The notes under the pieces are model-generated. The model made no database searches and was not told where the DNA came from. It saw nothing but the letters and a program-made list of their open reading frames with translations. DNA of 64,000 nucleotides from Escherichia whittamii. Its GTDB lineage: Bacteria > Pseudomonadota > Gammaproteobacteria > Enterobacterales > Enterobacteriaceae. This document shows, piece after piece, positions 49,607 through 58,005 of this stretch (position 1 is the stretch's first letter; each line of letters starts with the position of its first letter). The stretch spans positions 248,001 through 312,000 of the forward strand of contig NZ_JACSQI010000002.1 of assembly GCF_014836715.1 (NCBI RefSeq), written 5' to 3'. A program made the translations under genes and the position numbers.

Positions 49607-50734
49607 TTACTGCGGATATTCCTGCAATAAATTGTGCAATGCTTCTGCCATCAATTCACCACGCCAGCCGGAAACCAGCTCTGGTAAATTGTTCTGTGGT
49701 TTTAATTTCCAGTGCCAGTTCAGCAGTTGGTTGATTTGCCGACGCGATGCCAGCAATTCGACGCTGATCTTGTGCGTTTCGCTCACGTCAGTAATCAGCG
49801 ACTTAATCGCTTTAAACGCTTTGCGATAACCAGGCATATCCATCAGGTTAAGCATCGGCTGCGGTAATGCCTCTTCCGGCAATGCCTGCGCTTTCTCTAC
49901 CAGCGCCAGCAGCGTTTTACCGTGGAAGCGAATTTCACTACCGGATAACCCCAGGCTGTCCAGTTCGCCAAGACTTCCCGGCATATAACGCGCTACCGAC
50001 CACAAATGTTCTTCACGCACGACAAAGTTCACCGCCAGATCGCGCTCCCGCGCCTTGCGCAGCCGCCAGTCAGCGAGCAGTTGCAGGCAGGCCAGTTGGC
50101 GCGTTCTTAATTGCCAGGCATTGGTGATATCACGCCATGCATCTTCCGGCGCAACAATCTCCTGGCGACGCGTTTGCATCAGGCGACATTCATCCAGCGC
50201 CGCAGGTAGCCAGCCAGAGGATTCGGTTTCAACCATCAGCTTTGCGGTGATCGGCAATAAATACCAGACGTCCGCTGCCGCGTATTCGCACTGACGTTCG
50301 GTTAGCGGTCTTGCCAACCAGTCGGTGCGCGATTCGCTCTTGTCCAGCGTAACGCCAGTATACTCTTCCACCATGGAGGCAAATCCCCACGACATCGGGC
50401 GTCCGCAGAAAGCAGCAAGGATTTGCGTGTCAATTAGGGGTTGAGGTAACTCGCCAAAGACATTGAGGAACACTTCCAGATCCTCACTGCCCGCATGGAG
50501 AAATTTGGTGATGGACGGATCGCGCAGGATCGCTTTCAGCGGTGACCAGTCGGTGATCCCGAGCGGATCGATTAGCGCCAGATGCTCGCCATCGAAAAGT
50601 TGAATCAGCCCCAGCTGCGGGTAATAGGTGCGCGTACGAACAAATTCAGTATCCAGGGCTATCGCCGGAAAGGCACGGACAGCTTCACACAAAGAAGCCA
50701 GCGCATCGTCCGTGGTAATCATTTGGTAATTCAA
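49607..50734 (-). CDS. rnd: Rnd, ribonuclease D
   Basis: A 3' exoribonuclease that trims tRNA and other stable RNA precursors. The 375-residue protein has the DEDD exonuclease domain (ALDTEFVRT, then FLHAGSEDLEVF and the final YAAADVWYLLPI) and two HRDC domains after it. Translation starts at UUG (50734), as in K-12. Upstream lies an eight-U stretch (50759-50766) that K-12 work found necessary for its translation. It follows fadD in the same direction. Confidence 0.97.
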   Translation of the reverse strand: MNYQMITTDDALASLCEAVRAFPAIALDTEFVRTRTYYPQLGLIQLFDGEHLALIDPLGITDWSPLKAILRDPSITKFLHAGSEDLEVFLNVFGELPQPLIDTQILAAFCGRPMSWGFASMVEEYTGVTLDKSESRTDWLARPLTERQCEYAAADVWYLLPITAKLMVETESSGWLPAALDECRLMQTRRQEIVAPEDAWRDITNAWQLRTRQLACLQLLADWRLRKARERDLAVNFVVREEHLWSVARYMPGSLGELDSLGLSGSEIRFHGKTLLALVEKAQALPEEALPQPMLNLMDMPGYRKAFKAIKSLITDVSETHKISVELLASRRQINQLLNWHWKLKPQNNLPELVSGWRGELMAEALHNLLQEYPQ

Positions 50735-50758
50735 ATTGAAATCTCTTTAGTGGGCGTC

Positions 50759-50766
50759 AAAAAAAA
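50759..50766 (-). promoter_or_regulatory. rnd: U8 tract of the rnd leader
   Basis: Eight A on the plus strand give UUUUUUUU in the rnd message, about 25 bases upstream of the UUG start and before the GAGA Shine-Dalgarno. Published K-12 work showed that this U-rich sequence is required for efficient rnd translation. The same bases form the T-run of the fadD terminator. Confidence 0.75.
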
Positions 50767-50784
50767 CGCCGGATTAACCGGCGT
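50759..50784 (-). terminator. Intrinsic terminator of fadD
   Basis: On the minus strand ACGCCGG and CCGGCGT form a stem with a TTAAT loop, followed by T8. It lies about 20 bases after the fadD stop and overlaps the rnd leader. Confidence 0.85.
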
Positions 50785-50803
50785 ATGACGACTGACTTAA
50801 CGC

Positions 50804-52489
50804 TCAGGCTTTATTGTCCACTTTGCCGCGCGCTTCGTCACGTAATTCTCGTCGCAAAATTTTTCCGACGTTAGATTTCGGTAACTCATCACGAAACTCC
50901 ACCAGCTTCGGTACTTTGTAGCCCGTGAGCTGACGGCGGCAAAAGGTCACCAGTGACTCTTCGGTAAGCGACGCGTCTTTTTTCACTACGAAGATTTTCA
51001 CCGCTTCGCCACTGGAGCCGGAAGGTACGCCAACAGCCGCCACTTCCTGTACGCCAGGATGCTGCATGACCACATCCTCAATCTCGTTGGGATAGACGTT
51101 AAAACCGGAAACCAGAATCATGTCTTTTTTACGATCGACAATGCGCAGGAATCCTTCTTCATCCATCACCGCGATGTCGCCGGTGTGTAACCAACCGTTT
51201 TTGATGATTTCATCGGTAGCATCCGGTCGCTGCCAGTAGCCCAGCATCACCTGTGGACCTCTGACACAAAGTTCGCCCGGTTGCCCCGGTGGTACTTCGT
51301 TATCATCATCATCCACCAGTTTGGCTTCCGTCGATGGCACCGGTAATCCAATGCTACCGCTGTGATAATCAATGTCGTACGGGTTAACGCTCACCAGCGG
51401 CGCACACTCGGTCAGACCATAACCTTCAAGCAAATATTGTCCGGTCAGTTTCACCCAGCGTTCTGCCACCACTTGTTGAACAGGCATCCCACCGCCTGCG
51501 GAAAGATGCAGACTGGAGAAATCCAGTTGCTGGAACTCTTTATTGTTCAGCAACGCGTTGAACAAGGTGTTAACGCCGGTGATGGCGGTAAACGGATATT
51601 TCGCTAACTCTTTCACCAGCCCCGGAATATCGCGTGGGTTAGTGATTAGCAAGTTCTGCCCGCCCAGTTCAATAAACAGCAGGCAGTTAATGGTTAGTGC
51701 AAAAATGTGATACAGCGGCAGCGCCGTCACCACCAGCTCTTTACCCGGATGCAGCAATGGCCCATAAGTGGCGTTAACCTGTTCCAGATTCGCCAGCATA
51801 TTGCGGTGCGTCAGCATCGCGCCTTTCGCCACCCCAGTGGTGCCGCCAGTGTACTGCAGGAAGGCTAAGTCTTCCGGCACCAGTTCAGGTTTGACATACT
51901 GCATACGGTAGCCGTTATGCAGGGCGCTACGAAATGAAATGGCATCTGGCAGATGATATTTCGGTACCAGACGTTTGATGTATTTAACAACGAAGTTAAC
52001 CAGTGTGCCTTTCGCTGTCGAAAGCTGATCGCCCATACGGGTCAGGATAACGTGCTGAACTGCGGTTTTATCGACCACTTTTTCCAGCGTATGAGCAAAG
52101 TTGGACACAATGACAATCGCCGATGCGCCGCTGTCATTGAGCTGATGCTCAAGCTCGCGCGGGGTATACAACGGGTTGACGTTTACGACGATCATCCCGG
52201 CACGCAAAATACCAAACAGCGCCACCGGATACTGCAATAAATTAGGCATCATCAGTGCAACGCGATCGCCCTTTTTAAGCCCCAGCCCTTGTTGCAAATA
52301 AGCGGCAAACGCGCGACTGCGTTCTTCCAGCTTGCGGAAGGTCATTACCTCCCCCATATTCATAAATGCGGGCTGATCGGCGTAGCGCGCGACCGACTGC
52401 TCAAACATATCTACCAGAGATTGATAACGGTCAGGGTTGATCTCCGTCGGAACATCCGCGGGATAACGGTTAAGCCAAACCTTCTTCAA
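50804..52489 (-). CDS. fadD: FadD, long-chain acyl-CoA synthetase
   Basis: Activates long-chain fatty acids to acyl-CoA with ATP at the inner membrane, coupled to FadL uptake. The 561-residue ANL-superfamily enzyme has [11 protein letters not shown] (ATP loop), [13 protein letters not shown], and the C-terminal [30 protein letters not shown], which I describe as the adenylation core. UUG at 52489 is the start (residues [12 protein letters not shown], read as Met), preceded by GAGGTGAAGAA. A FadR site lies upstream. An ATG 22 codons earlier exists but is not the K-12 start. Confidence 0.97.
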   Translation of the reverse strand: MKKVWLNRYPADVPTEINPDRYQSLVDMFEQSVARYADQPAFMNMGEVMTFRKLEERSRAFAAYLQQGLGLKKGDRVALMMPNLLQYPVALFGILRAGMIVVNVNPLYTPRELEHQLNDSGASAIVIVSNFAHTLEKVVDKTAVQHVILTRMGDQLSTAKGTLVNFVVKYIKRLVPKYHLPDAISFRSALHNGYRMQYVKPELVPEDLAFLQYTGGTTGVAKGAMLTHRNMLANLEQVNATYGPLLHPGKELVVTALPLYHIFALTINCLLFIELGGQNLLITNPRDIPGLVKELAKYPFTAITGVNTLFNALLNNKEFQQLDFSSLHLSAGGGMPVQQVVAERWVKLTGQYLLEGYGLTECAPLVSVNPYDIDYHSGSIGLPVPSTEAKLVDDDDNEVPPGQPGELCVRGPQVMLGYWQRPDATDEIIKNGWLHTGDIAVMDEEGFLRIVDRKKDMILVSGFNVYPNEIEDVVMQHPGVQEVAAVGVPSGSSGEAVKIFVVKKDASLTEESLVTFCRRQLTGYKVPKLVEFRDELPKSNVGKILRRELRDEARGKVDNKA

Positions 52490-52561
52490 TTCTTCACCTC
52501 TATAATGCGTGTTCGTCGTCATCGCAACCCCAAGTGATAAACATGTTATTAACATAATATT

Positions 52562-52578
52562 AACTCATCTTACCAGCT
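52562..52578 (-). promoter_or_regulatory. FadR operator upstream of fadD
   Basis: On the minus strand AGCTGGTAAGATGAGTT agrees well with the FadR consensus AACTGGTCNGACNTGTT (the half-site CTGGT followed by GA at the right spacing). It is 73-89 bases upstream of the UUG start and would repress fadD unless long acyl-CoA is present. Confidence 0.75.
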
Positions 52579-52648
52579 TGATAATTACCCAAGGAAAAGG
52601 TTGCGAAGCGCGTCACTATTTATTTTTATCTTTACCGTAAGAATGCAG

Positions 52649-52680
52649 AAACAGCGGACCAGCCGCTGTTTCTTTTTCTT
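52649..52680. terminator. Hairpin between yeaY and fadD
   Basis: AAACAGCGG (52649-52657) and CCGCTGTTT (52663-52671) form a perfect stem around a 5-base loop. T-rich bases follow on the plus strand and A-rich bases are on the other side, so it may end the minus-strand yeaY transcript only weakly. Confidence 0.5.
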
Positions 52681-52693
52681 TAAAAACAAGCAA

Positions 52694-53275
52694 TTATTCA
52701 GTCACAACTGTTTGTACTCTCGCGGGACCTGGATTATACCAGCCCCAGCCGCCGTAACCATAGGGCCAGCCCCGCCCACCATAAAACCAGGGATCAATCG
52801 GCTGTGGCGGCATAATCACCTGCTGGGTTAAATGCCAACGTTTGTAACCCGTTGCCTGCATTACCATAAATTTATAGGGCGTGTTGCCGATTTTGCCGTC
52901 AACCGTACCGGTGATAGGCCCGACAACTGTCACCAGCTGCCCTCGGAAATCGACCGGATCAAGAAAACCATTCACATCGGCATAAATGCGACCGCGAGAA
53001 GGCTCTCCCAGCGTCGGTCTGGCTCCGCTGTCCAGCGGTACGGTGGCAATTTCCAGGCGGGTTTTCCCTTGCTGGTTTTGCACCGTAACCACTTTACCGC
53101 CAAATCGCGCCTCCTGACCAACGTACAGCTGCGGCGCACTCATCACCCGAACTAAATCTTGTTGCGGCGTTGGACTACTGCCTTTAATGGCGTCCGGCAC
53201 AGTGACACAACCGCTCAGTATTAGCGCAAACGTACCTGCCAGTATGCCTTTGATAACATTGTTTTGAACCGCCAT
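52694..53275 (-). CDS. yeaY: YeaY, Slp-family outer membrane lipoprotein
   Basis: A lipoprotein of 193 residues. Signal peptide with lipobox LSGC (Cys22) and Val next to it; the mature part is Slp-like ([28 protein letters not shown]) and ends with a Tyr/Gly/Trp/Pro-rich tail ([14 protein letters not shown]). K-12 YeaY is under sigma-E and resembles the starvation lipoprotein Slp. It lies 37 bases after tsaB and may belong to the same transcript. Confidence 0.93.
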   Translation of the reverse strand: MAVQNNVIKGILAGTFALILSGCVTVPDAIKGSSPTPQQDLVRVMSAPQLYVGQEARFGGKVVTVQNQQGKTRLEIATVPLDSGARPTLGEPSRGRIYADVNGFLDPVDFRGQLVTVVGPITGTVDGKIGNTPYKFMVMQATGYKRWHLTQQVIMPPQPIDPWFYGGRGWPYGYGGWGWYNPGPARVQTVVTE

Positions 53276-53312
53276 GATGCGACTCCTTTTTCTCAGGGCA
53301 TACTCTTAAGAT

Positions 53313-54008
53313 TCATTCTTTGCCTGGAAGTTTCTTCCAGGCAACGTTGTTACGCAAATAAACCGGCTCGGCATGTTCCACCGCCACCGTTTTACCCTCA
53401 GTCAACATCTGACAGGCAATTGGCAGCATATCTTCTGCGGCAGGCAGTAACACTTCGCCATCGCGCAAAATCAGCCCGCTCTCTTTACCGAGATCCGGCC
53501 AGGCTTGCCAGCCTGTACCCACGGTCAGCCATTCACCGGAAAGCTGTTGCATCCGCTCATGAACAAGTTCTGGTTTGAGTACGGCTTCGGTTTCTTCACC
53601 GTGCCAGATACCGTTTTCATCACGCTGATATTCGGCCCAGTAAACTTCGCCCATTCGTGCGTCAATGGCTGCCAGTACGCGGGTTGCACCAGTTTTGCGC
53701 CATGCCCCTTGCGCCATCGTCATAAGCGTGGAGACGCCAATCATCGGCAGCTCCGCGCCAAGCGCAAGCCCTTGTGCAATGCCAATACCGATGCGCACGC
53801 CGGTAAAGCTACCGGGGCCGCGTCCGTAAGCCAGAGCATTTATGTCAGTCAGGGAGGTTCCGCTGGTGGTCAGGATATCCTGCACCATCGGTAAGATTCG
53901 TTGAGTATGTTCACGAGGGCAAAGCTCGAAATGAGCATTGACAGCACCGTCGTTCCACAGGGCGACAGAGCAGGCCTCTGTCGCGGTATCGATAGCCAGA
54001 ATTCGCAT
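53313..54008 (-). CDS. tsaB: TsaB, tRNA threonylcarbamoyladenosine synthesis partner
   Basis: An essential 231-residue ASKHA-fold protein that, with TsaD and TsaE, adds threonylcarbamoyl to A37 of ANN-decoding tRNAs. The N-terminus is [17 protein letters not shown]; the family motif [15 protein letters not shown] and the TLMTMAQG segment are intact. It starts at ATG 54008. It lies downstream of yoaA (57 bases) and upstream of yeaY. Confidence 0.96.
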   Translation of the reverse strand: MRILAIDTATEACSVALWNDGAVNAHFELCPREHTQRILPMVQDILTTSGTSLTDINALAYGRGPGSFTGVRIGIGIAQGLALGAELPMIGVSTLMTMAQGAWRKTGATRVLAAIDARMGEVYWAEYQRDENGIWHGEETEAVLKPELVHERMQQLSGEWLTVGTGWQAWPDLGKESGLILRDGEVLLPAAEDMLPIACQMLTEGKTVAVEHAEPVYLRNNVAWKKLPGKE

Positions 54009-54065
54009 GGGTCTTCGTGCTTAGATCAATAAAAAGGCGCGCATCATACCATACTCCGTCACAAA

Positions 54066-55976
54066 TTACCTGGAGGAAGGTATCGCAAGAAAACGAACCG
54101 CACGGGCAATATCACGTGTACGCGGCGCGGGCGGCAGGCTGGCAAGGAAAGTGGCGCCATAAGGGCGCATCACCAGCCGATTGTCGCAAATCACCAGCAC
54201 GCCGCGATCGTCGGCGTCGCGAATTAGTCGCCCTACTCCCTGTTTGAGAGTAATGACGGCATCTGGCAGTTGCACTTCGTCGAACGGATCGCCACCGCGC
54301 AAACGGCAATCTTCCATCCGCGCTTTTAACAGTGGGTCATCCGGCGAGGTAAACGGCAACTTGTCGATAATCACCAATGACAACGTATCGCCACGCACGT
54401 CCACCCCTTCCCAGAAACTGCTGGTTGCTACAAGAAGCGCGTTACCGGCGCTGACAAACTGCTGCAACAGTTGGCCTTTGCTGGTTTCCCCCTGCAACAA
54501 GACGGGAAGCGTCATGGTGGCGCGGAACTGCTCGGCCAGATCGCGCATCATGGCGTGCGAGGTACAAAGCATAAAACAACGACCATTATTGGCTTCGATG
54601 ATCGGTCGCAGCATTGCTGCCAGTTGCCGCGCAGACCCCGGCTGATTGGTTTGCGGCAGGTTACGCGGCACACAGAGTAACGCCTGGCGGCTGTAATCAA
54701 AGGGGCTGGGCAACAGCAACGATTCAGCCTGTTCAATACCAAGCCGCGAAGTGAAATGATGCAGATCGTCATTCACCGACAGCGTTGCCGAGGTAAAGAT
54801 CCAGCTTCCGGGCTTTTGCTCCATTAACTCTTTGAATTTATCCGCCACGCTTAACGGCGTCAGCGCCAGGGTAAAATGGCGTGAGGTACATTCGTACCAG
54901 TAGCTATAGCCCGGCTGATTGATCTCTTTTAGCCGTTTCAGCCGTGTGCGATATAACGTGGCGCGTTCAAATGCCGCATCCAGCAAGGCGGAGCGTCCCA
55001 GCGACAGCTTCGCCACGTCATAACAAAGTTCAAGGGTGTCATCGAGCAGTAAAAACGCTCGCTGAATTTGCGGATTGGCTAACAGTTCGCGCAGGTTGCC
55101 GCGATAACCTGGCTCACCGAGTTGCAGACGAAAATCCTGCGCACTCTGGGCAAGACGATCAGCGCACTTTTGTAACTGCTGGGTGTCTTTTAATTCGGTG
55201 CGGTAGGCGATGGTGATGTCTTTTGCCAGGTCGAGCAGTTGTCGACTGGAGAGTGACTGACCAAAATACTGGCTGGCAATGTCCGGTAGCTGGTGGGCTT
55301 CGTCGAAGATCATGACGTCCGCTTCCGGGATCAACTCGCCAAATCCACTCTCTTTCACCACCATATCTGCCAGAAAGAGATGATGGTTTACCACCACCAC
55401 ATCGGCGTCCATCGCTTTTTTACGTGCTTTGACCACAAAGCAATCTTTATACATCGGGCAGTCGCTGCCAAGACAGTTGTCGTTGGTGCTGGTGACCAGC
55501 GGCCACGCCTGTGAATCTTCCGCCACGCTGACGCAGGTGCTGATATCACCATCGACTGTTTGATTAGACCAGGAGCGCAGCAGGATCACATCGCTTAAAA
55601 TTTGTACCGGCAGATCGCCCCCCGCCAGCGCCTGCTGTTCGAGACGCTCGAGGCAGAGGTAGTTTGAGCGCCCTTTCAGCAGCGCCACGTTGCCCGTATA
55701 TTTCAATGCCTTTGAGACTGTTGGCAAATCGCGGCTGTAGAGCTGATCCTGCAACGCTTTTGAGCCGGTTGAGATAATGACTTTCTTTTTCGCCCGCAGC
55801 GCAGGGGCAAGGTAGGCGTAGGTTTTGCCCGTACCGGTTCCTGCTTCCACCACCAGCGGCTGGCTTTTTTCTATCGCCCCGGTGACGGCTACCGCCATCT
55901 GTCGCTGTGGTTCTCGCGGCTTAAAGCCAGGTATCGCTTTCGCCAGTTGACCGTCTGGTGCAAAATCGTCCGTCAC
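54066..55976 (-). CDS. yoaA: YoaA, XPD/DinG-like iron-sulfur DNA helicase
   Basis: A 636-residue superfamily 2 helicase. Walker A is EAGTGTGKTYAYLAP; the 4Fe-4S Cys set follows (CVSVAED with nearby NCLGSDCPMYKDC). DEAH box: MIFDEAHQLPD. Motif VI: QGVGRLIRDADDRG. YoaA pairs with the polymerase chi subunit HolC and helps repair stalled forks. ATG 55976 is used. It is divergent from yoaB across 131 bases. Confidence 0.95.
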   Translation of the reverse strand: MTDDFAPDGQLAKAIPGFKPREPQRQMAVAVTGAIEKSQPLVVEAGTGTGKTYAYLAPALRAKKKVIISTGSKALQDQLYSRDLPTVSKALKYTGNVALLKGRSNYLCLERLEQQALAGGDLPVQILSDVILLRSWSNQTVDGDISTCVSVAEDSQAWPLVTSTNDNCLGSDCPMYKDCFVVKARKKAMDADVVVVNHHLFLADMVVKESGFGELIPEADVMIFDEAHQLPDIASQYFGQSLSSRQLLDLAKDITIAYRTELKDTQQLQKCADRLAQSAQDFRLQLGEPGYRGNLRELLANPQIQRAFLLLDDTLELCYDVAKLSLGRSALLDAAFERATLYRTRLKRLKEINQPGYSYWYECTSRHFTLALTPLSVADKFKELMEQKPGSWIFTSATLSVNDDLHHFTSRLGIEQAESLLLPSPFDYSRQALLCVPRNLPQTNQPGSARQLAAMLRPIIEANNGRCFMLCTSHAMMRDLAEQFRATMTLPVLLQGETSKGQLLQQFVSAGNALLVATSSFWEGVDVRGDTLSLVIIDKLPFTSPDDPLLKARMEDCRLRGGDPFDEVQLPDAVITLKQGVGRLIRDADDRGVLVICDNRLVMRPYGATFLASLPPAPRTRDIARAVRFLAIPSSR

Positions 55977-56107
55977 ACTACCCCCTGTTGATTTGAACAG
56001 GGATTATGTCAGGCCAGGTTGCTTTTCGCCAGCTGAAGTGGTGACGGCGACCTTACATTGTGGCAGTCTTTGCAGCACAAAAATGGAATGATAATGAGGA
56101 CAAAATG

Positions 56108-56452
56108 ATGACTATCGTTCGTATCGACGCCGAAGCCCGCTGGTCTGATGTGGTGATCCACAACAACACGCTCTATTACACTGGTGTACCGGAAAACCTC
56201 GACGCCGATGCTTTTGAGCAAACGGCAAATACGCTGGCGCAAATTGACGCCGTGCTGGAAAAACAGGGCAGCAATAAATCGAGCATTCTGGATGCAACCA
56301 TTTTCCTTGCCGATAAAAACGACTTTGCAGCAATGAATAAAGCATGGGATGCCTGGGTTGTCGCGGGTCATGCACCGGTGCGCTGCACGGTGCAAGCGGG
56401 CCTGATGAATCCGCAGTACAAGGTTGAAATTAAGATTATCGCGGCGGTTTAA
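56108..56452 (+). CDS. yoaB: YoaB, RidA/YjgF-family protein
   Basis: A 114-residue RidA-family protein; family members hydrolyse reactive enamine or imine intermediates. The conserved Arg in HAPVRCTVQAGL (near residue 96) is the catalytic one in RidA. The start is ATG 56108 (an ATG three bases earlier would add one Met), seven bases from GAGG. The substrate of YoaB itself is not known. It is divergent from yoaA; 452 bases without a gene follow. Confidence 0.92.
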   Translation: MTIVRIDAEARWSDVVIHNNTLYYTGVPENLDADAFEQTANTLAQIDAVLEKQGSNKSSILDATIFLADKNDFAAMNKAWDAWVVAGHAPVRCTVQAGLMNPQYKVEIKIIAAV

Positions 56453-56904
56453 TTCCAGAAAAAAATTCTATCACGGCAAAAGCCACACAATATTTTATCG
56501 AAAACACTGGCCGATTTTGAATTAAATGGCCAGTGTTTAAGCGCTGATTTTAGATGGGTAATGCCCCTTCAGGTTATTTATTCTTTATTTTTATTGATTC
56601 AGCGTTATTTATTCACAACTGATATTAATCAGCAAAATCAAATCACTGTGCTAACTTCCTGAATTAACCTACTCTGGTTTTCTTCCTGCTACCTTTCTTG
56701 CCTGAAAACCCTGGCTGAAGCGATTCGATTTACAGTTAATTTGCGGTACATCACTACATAAACGGCTATGACCTGCTACCTTTAAAATACCTGAATGTCA
56801 ATAGGTTAACTAATGAGATATCATGATAATCCCTTTGATATTGGACGCAATTTAAGGTCATATATAGCCTTGTTGTTCACATGGTTAATTTTAAGGAAAA
56901 GAAT
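56453..56904. other. Gene-free region between yoaB and yoaC
   Basis: These 452 A+T-rich bases hold one perfect dyad: AAACACTGGCC (56502-56512) and GGCCAGTGTTT (56528-56538), with a 15-base loop, near the yoaB 3' end, probably a 3' end structure although no T-run follows. The rest has no clear frame. The yoaC promoter must be in its right-hand part; the sequence before yoaC has AAGGAAAAG as ribosome site. Confidence 0.65.
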
Positions 56905-57204
56905 ATGCCTGCAGTAATAGATAAAGCTCTGGATTTTATTGGTGCCATGGATGTATCAGCATCAACGCCAAGTTCTATGAATGAAAGTACAGCGAAGGGA
57001 ATATTTAAATATTTGCATGATCTGGGTGTACCCGCGAGTGTCGCCGATATTACTGCGCGAGCCGACCAGGAAGGTTGGAATCCTGGATTCACGGAAAAAA
57101 TGGTGGGATGGGCAAAAAAAATGGAGTCTGGTGAACGTATTGTGATTAAAAACCCAGAATACTTTTCGTCATACATGCAAGAAGAACTCAAAGCACTGGT
57201 ATGA
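56905..57204 (+). CDS. yoaC: YoaC, DUF1889 protein
   Basis: A small soluble 99-residue protein: MPAVIDKALDFIGAMD, then a helical body with GWNPGFTEKMVGWAKK and a C-terminus YMQEELKALV. DUF1889 has a known fold but no function. ATG 56905 has AAGGAAAAG upstream; the eight-codon longer frame is weaker. A terminator follows. Confidence 0.92.
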   Translation: MPAVIDKALDFIGAMDVSASTPSSMNESTAKGIFKYLHDLGVPASVADITARADQEGWNPGFTEKMVGWAKKMESGERIVIKNPEYFSSYMQEELKALV

Positions 57205-57234
57205 GTTAATTCTCTATCAGCAAAAATTGATCAG

Positions 57235-57269
57235 GACGCTTTTGTTGACCACATAAAAGCGTCTTTTTC
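57235..57269 (+). terminator. Intrinsic terminator of yoaC
   Basis: GACGCTTTT and AAAAGCGTC pair over 9 bases with an 11-base loop and are followed by TTTTTC. Located 31 bases after the yoaC stop, ahead of the convergent pentapeptide gene. Confidence 0.85.
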
Positions 57270-57293
57270 TTGCCATCATAAACCCCGCCGAAT

Positions 57294-57746
57294 TCACTCA
57301 ACCAACACAGCTCCGTAAATCTTTGGATCAAACTCTGCTGGCCAGACAGTTCGTTGGTCATAATGCGCCCCGTTAAAACAGACATTCTGAAGATCTGTCC
57401 CTGCGAAATTAGCGCCTCTTAAATCGGCAGCGGTAAAATCTGCCCCACAAAGTCGTGCGTGGCTAAAATCAGCAGCAATAGGTCGTGACTGAGCAAAATT
57501 ACAATTCGTCAGATCGGCGTGGTTTAACCAGGCACACATCAGGGCAGATCGCGAAAGGTTCCCCCCAATAAGGGAAGTTTTGATAAAACTGATATTACGC
57601 AGATGCGCATCATTAAACCGTGCACCATCCAGGCACATACCGTCAAAAATGGCACGATGTAAGTTCATGCCGGAAAAATCCCAGCCGATGAGACTATCCG
57701 TATCAAGATACAGGACGTCATCCATGACGAAATCGATACGGATCAT
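57294..57746 (-). CDS. Pentapeptide-repeat protein
   Basis: A 150-residue protein built of about 20 tandem five-residue repeats of the A(D/N)LXX type: FSGMN-LHRAI-FDGMC-LDGAR near the start and LCGAD-FTAAD-LRGAN-FAGTD near the end, with a central F/L at every fifth position. It ends with YDQRTVWPAEFDP, a tail common in this family. These fold as a right-handed four-sided beta-helix; some (MfpA, Qnr) mimic DNA and shield gyrase, most are unknown. The start is uncertain (57746 or ATG 57725; weak ribosome sites). It is 6 bases after yoaH. I do not recall it in K-12. Confidence 0.85.
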   Translation of the reverse strand: MIRIDFVMDDVLYLDTDSLIGWDFSGMNLHRAIFDGMCLDGARFNDAHLRNISFIKTSLIGGNLSRSALMCAWLNHADLTNCNFAQSRPIAADFSHARLCGADFTAADLRGANFAGTDLQNVCFNGAHYDQRTVWPAEFDPKIYGAVLVE

Positions 57747-57752
57747 TGTGTG

Positions 57753-57932
57753 TTACTCGTCTTCATCTTCAAAACGCGCCACTATCCGCTCGCCGGAATG
57801 ATTGGCGCGTAACTCTTCGGCTACCAGTGCGATTGCCTGACCGCTGCTCATCCCCTGTGCCATTAATTCCTGAATACGCTCAACGGCTTTTTGCTGCTGT
57901 TCATGGGTGAGTGAAGGTAAACCTGCAAACAT
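57753..57932 (-). CDS. yoaH: YoaH, UPF0181 small protein
   Basis: A 59-residue cytosolic protein, [19 protein letters not shown], with a helical core and an acidic end FEDEDE. AGGAG lies before ATG 57932. UPF0181 has no known function. It is divergent from pabB over 73 bases and, here, is followed closely by the pentapeptide gene. Confidence 0.9.
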
Positions 57933-58005
57933 TGTTAACTCCTGCTAAATTGTTGGCGCTAATTATTTCATGCTACCCGGCACATAGCCAGTAGAGTCAG
58001 GACTA

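Noticed and set aside
56009..56395. 128-codon minus-strand frame over yoaB
   Set aside because: Antisense to the RidA-family gene, and its composition does not look like a protein family.
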